A stretch of DNA of 64,000 bases from Acidaminobacter hydrogenoformans DSM 2784 (GCF_900103005.1 NZ_FMWL01000003.1:1-64000), one strand, 5' to 3'. Positions 37,088 to 46,382 are shown, numbered from the stretch's first letter. Translations and numbers: made by a program. Notes: a model not told the origin generated them from the sequence alone.

Positions 37088-38107
37088 CTAAAACTGTTCA
37101 ATGAAACGCATGTCATTTTCAAACATCAGACGGATGTCATCGATTTCCAGTCTGAGCATGGTGACGCGGTCGAGGCCCATGCCAAAGGCAAAACCAGTGT
37201 ACTTTTCGGAGTCAATGCCACACTCCTCAAGGACGTTCGGATGGACCATGCCACAGCCCAGGATCTCGATCCAGCCGCTGCCTTTGCAGACCCGGCAGCC
37301 CTTGCCGCCGCATTTGAAGCAAGTGACGTCCACTTCTGCGCTAGGCTCCGTGAACGGGAAATAGTGCGGTCTGAACTTTGTCTTGGTGTGCTCGCCAAAC
37401 AGGCGCTTCGCGAACACATCCAGGGTACCTTTGAGGTCCGCCATGGTGATGTTCTCATCTACAACCAGTCCTTCGATCTGATGGAACATTGGGGAATGGG
37501 TCGCGTCCAGCTCATCAAAGCGGAAACAGCGGCCCGGAGAAATAACTTTAACAGGCGGCTTGCTTGCTTTCATGGTCCTGACCTGTACCGGAGAGGTCTG
37601 GGTTCGCAGGAGGATTTCTTCAGTAATATAGAAGGTGTCCGACAAGCTTCGGGATGGGTGATCCGCCGGCGAGTTCAGGGCGTCAAAGTTATTGTAAACT
37701 GTGTCCACTTCTGGACCCTCTGCCACGCTGAAGCCCATGCCTATGAAGATATCCTGGATTTCGTTCAGGACCACCGTCAATGGATGCAAGTGCCCGCGCT
37801 TCTTCGCGACACCCGGCAGCGTCACGTCAATTTGCTCCTGGATAAGCCGGCCGCTCAGGGCGCTTTCCGCTTTTATGGTTTTCTCCGCTTCCAGCGCGGC
37901 TTCTATAGCTTCCCGGGCTTCGTTGATGATCCTTCCCATTTCCGGGCGATCTTCAGGCGCCACCGTGCCCATGGATCTCAGCAGTGTCGTCACTTCGCCT
38001 TTTTTACCGAGATATTTGACGCGAAGCGCTTCGAGCGCCGCCAGATCAGCCGCGCCCTTAATCTCGGACAGGGCCTGCGTCAACATGCTCTGAACATTGT
38101 CTTTCAT
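37088..38107 (-). CDS. pheS: Phenylalanyl-tRNA synthetase alpha subunit
   Basis: Class II synthetase subunit of 339 residues. An N-terminal coiled coil that binds tRNA covers about 1-90, and the catalytic domain shows motif 2 ([12 protein letters not shown]) and motif 3 ([11 protein letters not shown]). [18 protein letters not shown] zinc-ribbon-like stretch at about 258-274 is typical of Firmicutes PheS. First gene of pheS-pheT; expression is governed by the T-box at 38172-38546. Confidence 0.97.
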   Translation of the reverse strand: MKDNVQSMLTQALSEIKGAADLAALEALRVKYLGKKGEVTTLLRSMGTVAPEDRPEMGRIINEAREAIEAALEAEKTIKAESALSGRLIQEQIDVTLPGVAKKRGHLHPLTVVLNEIQDIFIGMGFSVAEGPEVDTVYNNFDALNSPADHPSRSLSDTFYITEEILLRTQTSPVQVRTMKASKPPVKVISPGRCFRFDELDATHSPMFHQIEGLVVDENITMADLKGTLDVFAKRLFGEHTKTKFRPHYFPFTEPSAEVDVTCFKCGGKGCRVCKGSGWIEILGCGMVHPNVLEECGIDSEKYTGFAFGMGLDRVTMLRLEIDDIRLMFENDMRFIEQF

Positions 38108-38171
38108 TTCGTAGCTCTCCTCTCAATTCTTCATTTGATAGCCATTAGCCTTAACTTGGAGGTTTTGGACA

Positions 38172-38546
38172 AATAAAAAAATCCCCATCCCAAAGGGACG
38201 AAGATTCACTCCGTGGTACCACCCAATTGACGAGACGCTAAGAGCGCCTTGCCACTCATTGACAGTCCTTAACGCGGACCTTGCGTTTTCAGCTACTCAC
38301 GGCATCAGGCGCCAGGTTCACCAAAAAAGCTCAGGAGGGAACTTCATCCACATCAAACCAAAAGGCTTACACCAATGCCTTTCTCTCTGAAGATTCGCGC
38401 TATGGACTACTCTCTCCGTCATTGCCAAAATTTCTTTGAGACAAGGTCGAAACTTTATGCCTTTAGAAATCTATGAACTGACTTCTGCCGCTGGATTTTC
38501 CGGACCGGTTTTCCAAGCATGGCACTATTTCACCTTCCATTCAATT
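38172..38546 (-). promoter_or_regulatory. T-box leader of pheS-pheT
   Basis: On the minus strand the T-box core TTGGGTGGTACCACGG (38211-38226) is followed by a TCCC/GGGA terminator stem and a T7 run (38175-38200). Stem I elements with GAGAGAGTA lie near 38410-38425, and TTC followed by A (38389-38391) is a good candidate Phe specifier. This leader fills nearly all of the 493-base gap between pheS and the methyltransferase gene. Confidence 0.88.
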
Positions 38547-38552
38547 GTAAAT

Positions 38553-38582
38553 ACTATAGCATACTGAAAAGGCAGGATGCAA
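38553..38582 (-). promoter_or_regulatory. pheS promoter
   Basis: On the minus strand TTGCAT (38577-38582), 18 bases, TATAGT (38553-38558). Confidence 0.5.
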
Positions 38583-38600
38583 GTGCCGTTTTCTCTTATT

Positions 38601-39395
38601 TTATTTAACACGCTGCTGACGGGCACCTTCAAAGAGGAGTACACCTGCCGCGACTGCTGCGTTCAAACTTTCCGCGCCGCCCCGGATAGGAATGCTGACA
38701 CGCTGGGTTGACAAGGTCTGGATCTCTTCTGAGATGCCTTCAGCCTCATTGCCAACAACGAGGACGGTTGGCTTCGTCCAGTCAAATACAGCGTAATCTA
38801 TGGAATTCTCAAGAACCGCCGCAGCGATTTCATAGCCTTTTTCTCTGTAGCTTGACAGCTCTCCAGCAAAATCCGCGCACTGAACCAGCGGCACATCAAA
38901 GAGTGAGCCCATGGTCGCCCTGACGACTTTTTCGTTAAAGGGCTCCACGCACCCTTTTGAAAGCAGCACCCCCCCTACACCTGCCGCGTCCGCGGTCCTT
39001 AAAATCGTACCCAGATTACCCGGGTCTCTGATTTGGTCAAGGGCTAAAATCAAATTGCCCTCCAGTGGCCTTGGCTGAAGCTCCGGCATTTTTGCGACGC
39101 CAAGACACCCTTGAGAATGGACCGTCTCTGATAAAACGTCAAAGAGCTCACCCTCCAGGATCATGACACTGACACCCGCTGCCTCTGCCTGCTCAGAGAG
39201 ACGTGACAGCTCCGGCCGGTCTGACTCTCTAAGATCCAGGATCAAATTTTGCAGCGGCCATCCGCGCTCCAAAACGTGGCGCACCAACCGCACACCCTCA
39301 ATCAGAAACGCCCCCTGTTGAGTGCGGTGTTTCTTTGAAAGAAGACTTTTTATCGATTTATAAGCCTCGTTCTGCGAGGATGAAATATGCTTCAT
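38601..39395 (-). CDS. SpoU/TrmH-type RNA 2'-O-methyltransferase
   Basis: SPOUT-class methyltransferase of 264 residues. Residues 1-90 form a substrate-binding L30e-like domain; the trefoil-knot domain carries LDQIRDPGNLGTILRTADA (motif 1), LVVGNEAEGIS (motif 2) and SIPI with ESLNAAVAAGVLLFE (motif 3). Target is a 2'-OH in rRNA or tRNA; the exact base cannot be told. Genes of this kind often stand next to pheST or rplT in Firmicutes. It follows ktrA by 85 bases. Confidence 0.9.
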   Translation of the reverse strand: MKHISSSQNEAYKSIKSLLSKKHRTQQGAFLIEGVRLVRHVLERGWPLQNLILDLRESDRPELSRLSEQAEAAGVSVMILEGELFDVLSETVHSQGCLGVAKMPELQPRPLEGNLILALDQIRDPGNLGTILRTADAAGVGGVLLSKGCVEPFNEKVVRATMGSLFDVPLVQCADFAGELSSYREKGYEIAAAVLENSIDYAVFDWTKPTVLVVGNEAEGISEEIQTLSTQRVSIPIRGGAESLNAAVAAGVLLFEGARQQRVK

Positions 39396-39480
39396 TTAGC
39401 GCTTGCTCCCTTCCAAACCACTGATGCTTCTTGACTTCAGTCTGCGGGGCAAGTGATCCCCCCACCGCCTGCATAGTGTT

Positions 39481-40149
39481 TTAAGATTTATCAATGCGGT
39501 TCAAGTCATCATTGTGTCCAATAACCACCAGGACGTCACCTTCCCGGATGACATCCTCCGGGCCCACGGCAACTTTGATATCATAGCCCTGTTTAATGGC
39601 CATGACGTTGACGCCGTATCTGGCCCGGATATTAAGCTGTCTCAGATTTTTCCCAATCCAGCGTTCGAGGGCAACAATTTCTACAATACTGTAATCCGGC
39701 GCCAGCTCTATGTAGTCGAGAATGTTGTCAGAAACCAGATTCTTCGCGATTTTGACGCCCATCTCACGCTCCGGGAACACCACACGATCTGCCCCGGTCT
39801 TGTAAAGGACCTTGCCATGCAGCTCATTTTGAGCTTTGGAGATGACATATTTGACCCCAAGCTCCTTGCACATGAGCGTGATCAGGATTGAGGACTGAAT
39901 GTCAGAGCCAATTGTGACCACCGCAACATCAAAGTTCCGGATTCCAAGCGAGCGTATGGTCTGCTCATCTGTGGCATCCGCCTGAACGGCATACGTCACT
40001 GATTCTGAGATCGTCTGAATAATTTCTTCGTTTTTGTCAACAACCATAACTTCTTCGCCGAGCTCAGTCAGCTTCATGGCGACGCTGCTTCCAAAGCGGC
40101 CGCAGCCTATAACCACATATTGCTTTTTCAAAGGGAACACGCTCCTCAT
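39481..40149 (-). CDS. ktrA: Ktr potassium uptake regulatory subunit KtrA
   Basis: RCK/TrkA-type cytoplasmic gating subunit of 222 residues. An N-terminal Rossmann fold (VIGCGRFGSSVA, 14-25) binds nucleotide, with VVDKNEEII after strand 2. A C-terminal TrkA-C domain covers about 140-215. It forms a ring that opens KtrB; binding of ATP, ADP or c-di-AMP is known in the family. The ATG overlaps the ktrB stop (TAAATG), so the two are coupled. Confidence 0.93.
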   Translation of the reverse strand: MRSVFPLKKQYVVIGCGRFGSSVAMKLTELGEEVMVVDKNEEIIQTISESVTYAVQADATDEQTIRSLGIRNFDVAVVTIGSDIQSSILITLMCKELGVKYVISKAQNELHGKVLYKTGADRVVFPEREMGVKIAKNLVSDNILDYIELAPDYSIVEIVALERWIGKNLRQLNIRARYGVNVMAIKQGYDIKVAVGPEDVIREGDVLVVIGHNDDLNRIDKS

Positions 40150-41526
40150 TTAACCAACATTGACTTTACTTTCCGGATACCTGACCAGTGCTCTGTTCAT
40201 GGACTGCCGTCTTGCCAAGGCCATGACCAGCGTCATTGGACCGAGACGCCCAAAAAACATGGTGACGGCAATCACAAGCTTACTGACATCATTTAAGCTC
40301 GACGTAATCCCGGTACTAAGTCCAACAGTACCAAAAGCGGACACGGTTTCAAAAAGCAATTCCATAAAACCCAAATCGCGTTCATTAAATGACAGGATCA
40401 TGGTCACCATAATCACGAGAGCCAACGCCAGACTCATGAGTGCCAGCGCCCGGCTGATCAGGATTTGGGAAACCCTGCGCTTAAACATGACCGTTTCCTC
40501 GTAACCGCCAATGACAGAACCTATGTTGAAAATTATCAATCCAAAGGTCGTGGTCTTGATCCCGCCGGCTGTGGAAGCAGGACTCCCACCAATGAACATG
40601 AGGACCATAGTCATCAGCAGTGAGCTCATAGTCAGTTTATCCGTAGGCAGCGTATTAAAGCCCGCCGTTCGCGGCGTTATAGATTGAAACAAAGCCGCCT
40701 GAAGCTTTTCCAGGAGACTTAGATGGCCCAGAGTGTCCGGGTTACTGTACTCCACCAGAAAGAAAAAGGCTGTGCCTATGGCAATTAAAACCGTAGTGAC
40801 TGTCACAGCCAGCTTTGTGTTGAGCTGAAGGGTTTTGAAATCCCTTTTCGTCACAATGTCAGAAAGTATTGTAAAGCCAAGGCCGCCTGTCACAATCAAC
40901 CCCATAACTGTAAAATTGACCACCGGATCCGCGACGTAAGCCGTCAAGCTTGTAAAATTACCCATTAAATCAAAGCCAGCATTGCAAAAAGCTGACACTG
41001 AATGGAATATTGACAGAAATAAGCCACGCCCAAATCCAAACTCTGGAATAAACCTGGTTGACAGAAGTATTGCGCCCAAAGCCTCCAGGGAGAACGTCAT
41101 GATCAAGACATTAATAGTAACCCGGACAACGCCTGAAATGTTTTGATGGCTCAAAGCTTCCTGCATGACCAGCCTGCTTTTCAGCGAGATTTTCTTACCC
41201 ACGACCAGCGCGAACATGGTGGCCATGGTCATAAATCCCAATCCGCCAATCTGAATGAGAATCAGGATGACACTCTGACCGAACAGTGTCCAATGTGTTG
41301 CGGTGTCTACCACGACAAGCCCTGTCACACAGACCGCTGATGTCGCGGTAAATAAAGCGTTGATAAATCCCACACTCTCAAAAGACTTTGAAGCAATAGG
41401 CAAATCCAAAAGCAAGGCGCCCAGAAGGATAATACCGCTAAAACCGAGTGCCAGCACCTGAGCGGGATTCAAGTCTATCATTCTATCGTTTTGCTCGCGC
41501 TTTGCGTAGCCCAACCAAGTTCTCAT
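40150..41526 (-). CDS. ktrB: Ktr/Trk potassium uptake membrane subunit KtrB
   Basis: Membrane channel subunit of 458 residues with about ten hydrophobic segments and four pore loops of the Trk/Ktr/HKT type (TSAVCVTGLVVVD, SAFCNAGFDLMG, ITPRTAGFNTLP, SAFGTVGLSTGIT), each with the filter glycine. It works with KtrA in sodium-linked potassium uptake. A GGGGGTGGG site precedes the ATG; the frame also has MIDLNPAQ at residue 16 as alternative start. Confidence 0.93.
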   Translation of the reverse strand: MRTWLGYAKREQNDRMIDLNPAQVLALGFSGIILLGALLLDLPIASKSFESVGFINALFTATSAVCVTGLVVVDTATHWTLFGQSVILILIQIGGLGFMTMATMFALVVGKKISLKSRLVMQEALSHQNISGVVRVTINVLIMTFSLEALGAILLSTRFIPEFGFGRGLFLSIFHSVSAFCNAGFDLMGNFTSLTAYVADPVVNFTVMGLIVTGGLGFTILSDIVTKRDFKTLQLNTKLAVTVTTVLIAIGTAFFFLVEYSNPDTLGHLSLLEKLQAALFQSITPRTAGFNTLPTDKLTMSSLLMTMVLMFIGGSPASTAGGIKTTTFGLIIFNIGSVIGGYEETVMFKRRVSQILISRALALMSLALALVIMVTMILSFNERDLGFMELLFETVSAFGTVGLSTGITSSLNDVSKLVIAVTMFFGRLGPMTLVMALARRQSMNRALVRYPESKVNVG

Positions 41527-41561
41527 CTACCCACCCCCGCCTTGAAATTTCAGCTATAAGA

Positions 41562-41575
41562 ATTATACCACAATT
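41562..41575 (-). promoter_or_regulatory. ktrB promoter (extended -10)
   Basis: On the minus strand TTGTGGTATAAT gives TATAAT (41562-41567) with a TGn extension. The -35 is poor. Confidence 0.5.
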
Positions 41576-41600
41576 ATGATTTTAACTCGTTTACAAATAG

Positions 41601-41632
41601 CAAAAAGACCACTGCGGGGCAGTGGTCTTCAT
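41601..41632 (-). terminator. rplT operon terminator
   Basis: On the minus strand GAAGACCACTGC, a CCC loop, GCAGTGGTC and a T5 run, 50 bases after the rplT stop. Confidence 0.92.
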
Positions 41633-41684
41633 CTCACTGTCTACATTTGTCGACAGGTCGCATCTTCTTTTAAGACCGGATGAA

Positions 41685-42044
41685 TTACTTCGCGAGGCTG
41701 GACTTCGCAGTCTCAACCAGCTTTGAGAAGCCAGCCGGATCATGGATTGCCATTTCAGAGAGCATTTTACGGTTGATTTGAACGTTGGCTACTTTAAGGC
41801 CGTTCATGAATCTGCTGTAGCTCATGCCGTTGAGGCGTGTCGCAGCGTTGATACGCGCGATCCAAAGCTTTCTGAAGTCTCTTTTGCGGTTCTTTCTTCC
41901 TACATAAGAAGAACGAAGGGAACGCATCATAGCAGGGTTAGCCGCTCTGAAGACTTTGCTCTTTTGTCCGTAGAAGCCCTTAGTTAATTTGAGGACTTTT
42001 TTATGTTTTTTCTTGGCGTTTAACGCCTTTTTAACTCTTGCCAT
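41685..42044 (-). CDS. rplT: Ribosomal protein L20
   Basis: Protein of 119 residues of the large subunit, needed early in 50S assembly. [19 protein letters not shown] and the central [19 protein letters not shown] are the family signature. In Bacillus L20 also represses its own operon by binding the infC leader; the structured leader at 42799-42968 suggests the same here. Confidence 0.97.
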   Translation of the reverse strand: MARVKKALNAKKKHKKVLKLTKGFYGQKSKVFRAANPAMMRSLRSSYVGRKNRKRDFRKLWIARINAATRLNGMSYSRFMNGLKVANVQINRKMLSEMAIHDPAGFSKLVETAKSSLAK

Positions 42045-42062
42045 TATATTAACCTCCTGATC

Positions 42063-42260
42063 TTAAGAATAAGGCAACATAGCTTTGATACGCTTCATGT
42101 CGCTGCTTGAAACCATAGTTGCTTTTCTGAGATTACGCTTTCTCTTAGGCGTCTTCTTAGTCAGGATATGGCTCGTGTGTGAGTGTTGACGCTTGAGTCC
42201 ACCGCTACCAGTTACTTTAACGCGCTTTGCCAAGCCTCTGTGAGTTTTCATCTTTGGCAC
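42063..42260 (-). CDS. rpmI: Ribosomal protein L35
   Basis: Basic protein of 65 residues, [20 protein letters not shown] at the N terminus and the usual [13 protein letters not shown] core. It lies 28 bases after infC and 18 before rplT, the standard order. Confidence 0.96.
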   Translation of the reverse strand: MPKMKTHRGLAKRVKVTGSGGLKRQHSHTSHILTKKTPKRKRNLRKATMVSSSDMKRIKAMLPYS

Positions 42261-42288
42261 GCTCGTTTCCTCCCTTCAAATTGACAAA

Positions 42289-42798
42289 TTATTTTTTAGG
42301 TGTGAATATCGCTACGAGAGTACGTCCCTCAAGAGACGGCTTCTTCTCGATATCTCCGCTGTCTGCAATCAATTCAGCAAAGTTTTTAATGACGGCTTCG
42401 CCCAAGTAAGCATGGCCCATTTCTCGTCCGCGGAATCTGAGAGATACCTTGACCTTGTCACCCTTTTGAAGAAACTTGGCAGCACTCTTGGCTTTCGTCT
42501 CAAGGTCGTGTTCCTCGATATTAAGTCCGAGTCTGACCTCTTTCAATTCAACCGTCTTTTGTTTTTTGCGCGCTTCTTTGTCGCGCTTCGACATCTCGTA
42601 CTTGTGCTTGCCATAGTCCATGATTCTACAAACTGGCGGTACGGCCTGCGGCGCAATCTTGACCAGATCGAGCTTCTTCTCGGCTGCCAGCTCCAAGGCT
42701 TCCTTGGCAGACATAATACCGAACTGTTCCCCATCTTCACCGATTACTCGGAGCTCGCGGTCACGTATGGCTTCATTGATCTCAGTCTTTTTGTTAAT
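42289..42798 (-). CDS. infC: Translation initiation factor IF-3
   Basis: IF-3 of 169 residues with N domain (INKKTEINEAIRDRELRVI), a lysine-rich linker (KRDKEARKKQK, about 80-90) and C domain (VKVSLRFRGREMGH). The start codon is ATT at 42798, with AGGAGG ten bases upstream. The open frame continues to an ATG at 42891, but this would run through a terminator hairpin. A rare ATT start is a known feature of infC that allows IF-3 to limit its own translation. Confidence 0.94.
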   Translation of the reverse strand: MNKKTEINEAIRDRELRVIGEDGEQFGIMSAKEALELAAEKKLDLVKIAPQAVPPVCRIMDYGKHKYEMSKRDKEARKKQKTVELKEVRLGLNIEEHDLETKAKSAAKFLQKGDKVKVSLRFRGREMGHAYLGEAVIKNFAELIADSGDIEKKPSLEGRTLVAIFTPKK

Positions 42799-42968
42799 AT
42801 TCCTTGCACCTCCTGAAAAAAAATAAAACGGGTTTCCAAGTAAGAAACCCGCTAAAAAGACAAGAATCGACCAGACAATAGTGTCCAGCATTCAAAGGTA
42901 TGTCTTTCATGAACCCGGGCGTGCCTTTGCAGCCGGGTGAGAAGCGAGCTTCTTCTTGATTAACAACA
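42799..42968 (-). ncRNA. infC-rpmI-rplT leader (L20-type)
   Basis: A 170-base leader between a strong promoter and infC. It contains an ACCCGG/CCGGGT stem around 42910-42940 and the attenuator above. In Bacillus the L20 leader controls this operon by transcription attenuation. The arrangement fits, but I could not align it to the known consensus by eye. Confidence 0.6.
42816..42856 (-). terminator. Attenuator terminator upstream of infC
   Basis: On the minus strand GCGGGTTTC, loop, GAAACCCG is followed by TTTTATTTTTTTT, 18 bases before the infC start. It sits inside the leader, so it must be conditional. Confidence 0.85.
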
Positions 42969-42973
42969 TACGT

Positions 42974-43002
42974 ATCTTATCACGCTGCACCTGACGTGTC
43001 AA
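42974..43002 (-). promoter_or_regulatory. infC operon promoter
   Basis: On the minus strand TTGACA (42997-43002), 17 bases, TAAGAT (42974-42979), just after the thrS stop. Confidence 0.8.
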
Positions 43003-43016
43003 GCGTCCTCATACAA

Positions 43017-44933
43017 TTAATAAAATTTTCTTTCCGCAACTTCTGATGCCACCATTTCAGCAAAATCCTCGACACTGAAGACACCAAGCTCGCCACGATC
43101 TCTGGATCTGACTGAAAGATTTTTATCTTCAATTTCTTTTTCACCGACGACCAGCATGTAAGGTACCTTCTCAAGCTGAGCCTCGCGAATCTTATACCCT
43201 ACTTTTTCACTGCGATCATCCAGTTCAACTCTGAGGCCTTTTGCCTTGAGAGCCTTCATGATCTCTTCACCATAAGCCGCGTGACGGGATGCTACTGGCA
43301 AAATCTTAACGTGGACCGGTGAGAGCCAGGTTGGGAATTTACCGGCAAAGTGTTCAATGAGAATACCCATAAAGCGCTCGATAGAACCGTACACAACCCT
43401 GTGAATCATGACAGGTCTGTGGCGTTCGCCGTCCCGCCCTATATAAGTCAGGTCAAAGCGCTGTGGCATCTGCATGTCCAGCTGAATCGTGCCGCACTGC
43501 CACGTTCTTCCAATACAGTCCTCAAGGTGGAAGTCAATTTTAGGACCGTAGAAAGCACCATCCCCTGGATTCAGCTTATACTTCATGCCCGCTTCTTCCA
43601 GAGCAGCCTTGAGTGATGCCTCCGCGTATTCCCATTCCTCCTGGGAACCCATTGAATCCTCTGGACGTGTAGACAACTCGACGTGATATTTGAACCCGAA
43701 TTTAGTGTAGACCTCATCGACGAGATGCGCGACATTCTTAATCTCGTCCTTAATTTGCTCTGGCAGCATGTAGATATGTGCGTCGTCCTGAGTGAAAGCT
43801 CTAACGCGCATTAACCCATGGAGTGCTCCGGAAAGCTCATGTCTGTGCACACGCCCTACCTCGCCCACGCGGAGAGGGAAATCCTTGTAGGAGCGCATTT
43901 CCGTTTTGTAAACGAGCATGCTGCCCGGACAATTCATAGGCTTAACCGCGAAATCCTCTTCGTCGATCGTCAAGGTGTACATATTGTCGCGATAGTGGTA
44001 CCAGTGTCCTGACGTCTCCCAGAGATGGTGGTTCAGCATGATTGGCGTCTCAATTTCCTCATAGCCGGCGCGGTCATGCACCTCTCTCCAGTATTTCATC
44101 AGCTCGTTCTTGACGACCATACCCTTTGGCAAAATGAATGGGAAGCCTGGTCCCTCCTCGAGCAGGGCAAACAATTTAAGCTCTTTTCCGAGTTTTCGGT
44201 GATCCCGCTTTTTCGCTTCCTCCAGTCGCGTAATATAAGCCTCAAGCAAACTTGCTTTAGGGAATGACGTTCCATAAACCCTTTGAAGCATTTTGCGGCT
44301 GGAATCGCCTCTCCAGTAAGCACCGGCGACACTCAGGACTTTGATGGCTTTTACCCTGTCCGTAGCCGGTACGTGAGGCCCCGCGCAGAGGTCCACAAAC
44401 TCGCCTTGTTTGTAGAAGGAAATGATCTCATCCTCAGGAAGGTCGCGGATCAGTTCCACCTTATAGGACTCACCCTTTTCCTCCATAAATTTAATCGCTT
44501 CGTCTCTTGGAAGCTCGAACCGCTCGACTTCATAGGCTTCTTTGACAATCTTCTTCATTTCCTCTTCAATCAAAGCAAAATCTTCTTCTGTGAAGATGTG
44601 CTCAGAGTCGAAGTCATAGTAGAAACCATTGTCAATAGCCGGGCCTATGGCAAGCTGCGTTCCCGGGAACAGTCGCTGAACCGCTTGGGCCAGGATGTGA
44701 GAAGACGTGTGACGGAATGCGTCCTCGCCGTCCTCTTCCTCAAATTTCAAAATTTCAATTTCCGCATCTTTCTCCAGCTTGTAGAACATGTCGACGACTT
44801 TGCCATTCACTACGCCAACCAAGCCTTCTTTTGCCAGCCGTCCGCTGATTTCCTTAGCCACATCCATTAGGGGGGTGCCTTTTTCAACTTCGCGGATTGA
44901 TCCGTCTTTCAACGTCAATTTGATTTTTTCCAT
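43017..44933 (-). CDS. thrS: Threonyl-tRNA synthetase
   Basis: Class II synthetase of 638 residues. N-terminal TGS domain (1-62), editing domain (about 65-225 with HTSSHILAQAV and the C/H motif SSRK, LCAGPH), catalytic core (about 240-535, with PMNCPGSMLVY and RHRPVMIHRVVYGS) and anticodon-binding domain (about 540-638). ATG at 44933 has AAGGAGG eight bases upstream; the longer open frame reaches into the T-box and is not coding. Confidence 0.97.
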   Translation of the reverse strand: MEKIKLTLKDGSIREVEKGTPLMDVAKEISGRLAKEGLVGVVNGKVVDMFYKLEKDAEIEILKFEEEDGEDAFRHTSSHILAQAVQRLFPGTQLAIGPAIDNGFYYDFDSEHIFTEEDFALIEEEMKKIVKEAYEVERFELPRDEAIKFMEEKGESYKVELIRDLPEDEIISFYKQGEFVDLCAGPHVPATDRVKAIKVLSVAGAYWRGDSSRKMLQRVYGTSFPKASLLEAYITRLEEAKKRDHRKLGKELKLFALLEEGPGFPFILPKGMVVKNELMKYWREVHDRAGYEEIETPIMLNHHLWETSGHWYHYRDNMYTLTIDEEDFAVKPMNCPGSMLVYKTEMRSYKDFPLRVGEVGRVHRHELSGALHGLMRVRAFTQDDAHIYMLPEQIKDEIKNVAHLVDEVYTKFGFKYHVELSTRPEDSMGSQEEWEYAEASLKAALEEAGMKYKLNPGDGAFYGPKIDFHLEDCIGRTWQCGTIQLDMQMPQRFDLTYIGRDGERHRPVMIHRVVYGSIERFMGILIEHFAGKFPTWLSPVHVKILPVASRHAAYGEEIMKALKAKGLRVELDDRSEKVGYKIREAQLEKVPYMLVVGEKEIEDKNLSVRSRDRGELGVFSVEDFAEMVASEVAERKFY

Positions 44934-44955
44934 TTTGATAACCTCCTTATTTGCA

Positions 44956-45249
44956 ATAAAAAAACTCCCGTGCCGCCATGACAGATGATTTTCAGCATCA
45001 ATCATGGGACGAGAGTTACTCGCGGTTCCACCCAAATTGCACCTATGCACGAAGCACAGCATGCCAGCTCATACGGCCTTAACGCAGCCCACGCCATTCT
45101 TTCAGGCATGTTGCCATACCTACTCAAACGGAGCTCAGAAGTTAGTATTCCCTGAAATTCCTATCCGCGGTTGCTCACAGCCAAGGCAGCCACTCTCTGA
45201 AGGAGGATTTGACAGGTACTGGTCTTCCTCATCGCATTAAAAATATCAT
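44956..45249 (-). promoter_or_regulatory. T-box leader of thrS
   Basis: On the minus strand the T-box core TTTGGGTGGAACCGCGAG (45019-45036) is followed by a terminator with a long stem (CTCGTCCCATGA with TCATGGCGGCACGGGAG) and a T7 run (44957-45015). Stem I lies at 45140-45240; ACT followed by A (45144-45146) is a possible Thr specifier. It fills the gap between thrS and the DUF445 gene. Confidence 0.88.
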
Positions 45250-45254
45250 ATCTC

Positions 45255-45283
45255 ATGTTACGCCTGTTGAGAAGCATTGTCAA
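45255..45283 (-). promoter_or_regulatory. thrS promoter
   Basis: On the minus strand TTGACA (45278-45283), 17 bases, TAACAT (45255-45260). Confidence 0.7.
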
Positions 45284-45325
45284 GAGAAATCTGACATAAG
45301 CGCTGTCTGAGACCGGCCTTGGTTA

Positions 45326-45928
45326 TTAAAGCACGAACAGCACAAGACTGCCTTGCAGCAGTCCTATGACGAGACCAATCACACCGCCAAGCCACTCAAT
45401 GTGACGAAGCTCTTTGTTGGCCACTTCTACCACAATTTCTTCAATCTTTCTAAAGTCAAACTCGTTGATTTTCTCCTCCACCAAAAGGCCTATGCTGACC
45501 TTCTCTGCAGCGCGGTGGACCACCTTTTCGCTGATTTCCGTGATTGCCGCCTCTGCGTTCTCGTCGATGGCTTCCTCAATATAGCTGTAGATGAGTTCTC
45601 TAAAAATCCCAGGAATTATGGAAGGCATTTTCTGCTTCGCAATCTCTGAAACCCGCATCTTGACCAATCTGACAATTTCATCTTTGTCCAGGTCTTCAAT
45701 CATCTTGTCTACAATTTCTTCCACCGTCACAAGCTCACGTTCAACAGTCACGCCCACACTATGCGCAATCTGGGGGCGCCTCTTGGGCATCAGGCCCTGG
45801 ATTGTCAGCGGCAGAAAGGGTATTTTATAAGGCTCATACGGTCTGAACAAAAGCTTTATTGCCAGCCAGTTCGTCGCCCAGCCAATTAATGCGCCTATCA
45901 ATGCCATCATTGTTAATTTCAGTATCAA
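45326..45928 (-). CDS. DUF445 family membrane protein
   Basis: Protein of 200 residues, with a hydrophobic N terminus (MALIGALIGWATNWLAIKLLF), an amphipathic helical middle and a hydrophobic C-terminal helix (GGVIGLVIGLLQGSLVLFVL). This matches DUF445 (YheB-like), in a short version of the family. TTG start at 45928 with AGGAGG seven bases upstream. Function unknown. It is 25 bases downstream of the NUDIX gene in the same direction. Confidence 0.85.
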   Translation of the reverse strand: MILKLTMMALIGALIGWATNWLAIKLLFRPYEPYKIPFLPLTIQGLMPKRRPQIAHSVGVTVERELVTVEEIVDKMIEDLDKDEIVRLVKMRVSEIAKQKMPSIIPGIFRELIYSYIEEAIDENAEAAITEISEKVVHRAAEKVSIGLLVEEKINEFDFRKIEEIVVEVANKELRHIEWLGGVIGLVIGLLQGSLVLFVL

Positions 45929-45953
45929 GTTTCATCCTCCTGCTTCGCAGCAA

Positions 45954-46373
45954 CTATAGATACGTCTCAATCAAATAAGCCTGTCCCCTCAGGTACATTG
46001 AGGCCACAGCTTCAGCTTTATCCATCCATAGCAGCTGGTGGTCTGACTCAAGCTGAGCATGGCCACAGGACATAATTTCAACCCTGTAGGCAGAGATCCG
46101 CTTATGATAAGCCTCCAAAGAGCCCTTAACAATGACGAACTCATCCACCGTCTCGAGATAGTCTCCGACCGAAAGTGCACAGCCCGCTTCCTCAAAGCCT
46201 TCCCGGATCAGACAGTCTTCTTCTGATTCACCGGATTCAATGCCACCGCCAATTAAAAATAAACCCAGAGGCGACTTCACAATTCCGACTTTATCTTCCC
46301 TGGTCAGAAGCCCGTAAGCACCGGGCCTGTAAATGTAATTCACGTGAGGTTCAATTGTTCCAAAGACCTTCAT
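45954..46373 (-). CDS. NUDIX hydrolase
   Basis: Protein of 139 residues. The Nudix box is GGGIESGESEEDCLIREGFE with EAG following (positions about 48-70), matching GX5EX7REUXEEXGU. It hydrolyses a nucleoside diphosphate linked to another group; the substrate cannot be told. ATG at 46373 has AGGAGG directly upstream. The tRNA-Gly terminator ends at its ribosome binding site. Confidence 0.9.
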   Translation of the reverse strand: MKVFGTIEPHVNYIYRPGAYGLLTREDKVGIVKSPLGLFLIGGGIESGESEEDCLIREGFEEAGCALSVGDYLETVDEFVIVKGSLEAYHKRISAYRVEIMSCGHAQLESDHQLLWMDKAEAVASMYLRGQAYLIETYL

Positions 46374-46382
46374 GGTACACCT

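Noticed and set aside
42799-42891. Longer infC starting at ATG 42891 with a hydrophobic N terminus
   Set aside because: It would translate through the attenuator hairpin and lacks a Shine-Dalgarno site; IF-3 has no membrane segment.
44960-45240. Repeated hairpins at 44960-45240 as a possible CRISPR or repeat array
   Set aside because: They belong to the thrS T-box leader; there is no regular repeat-spacer pattern.
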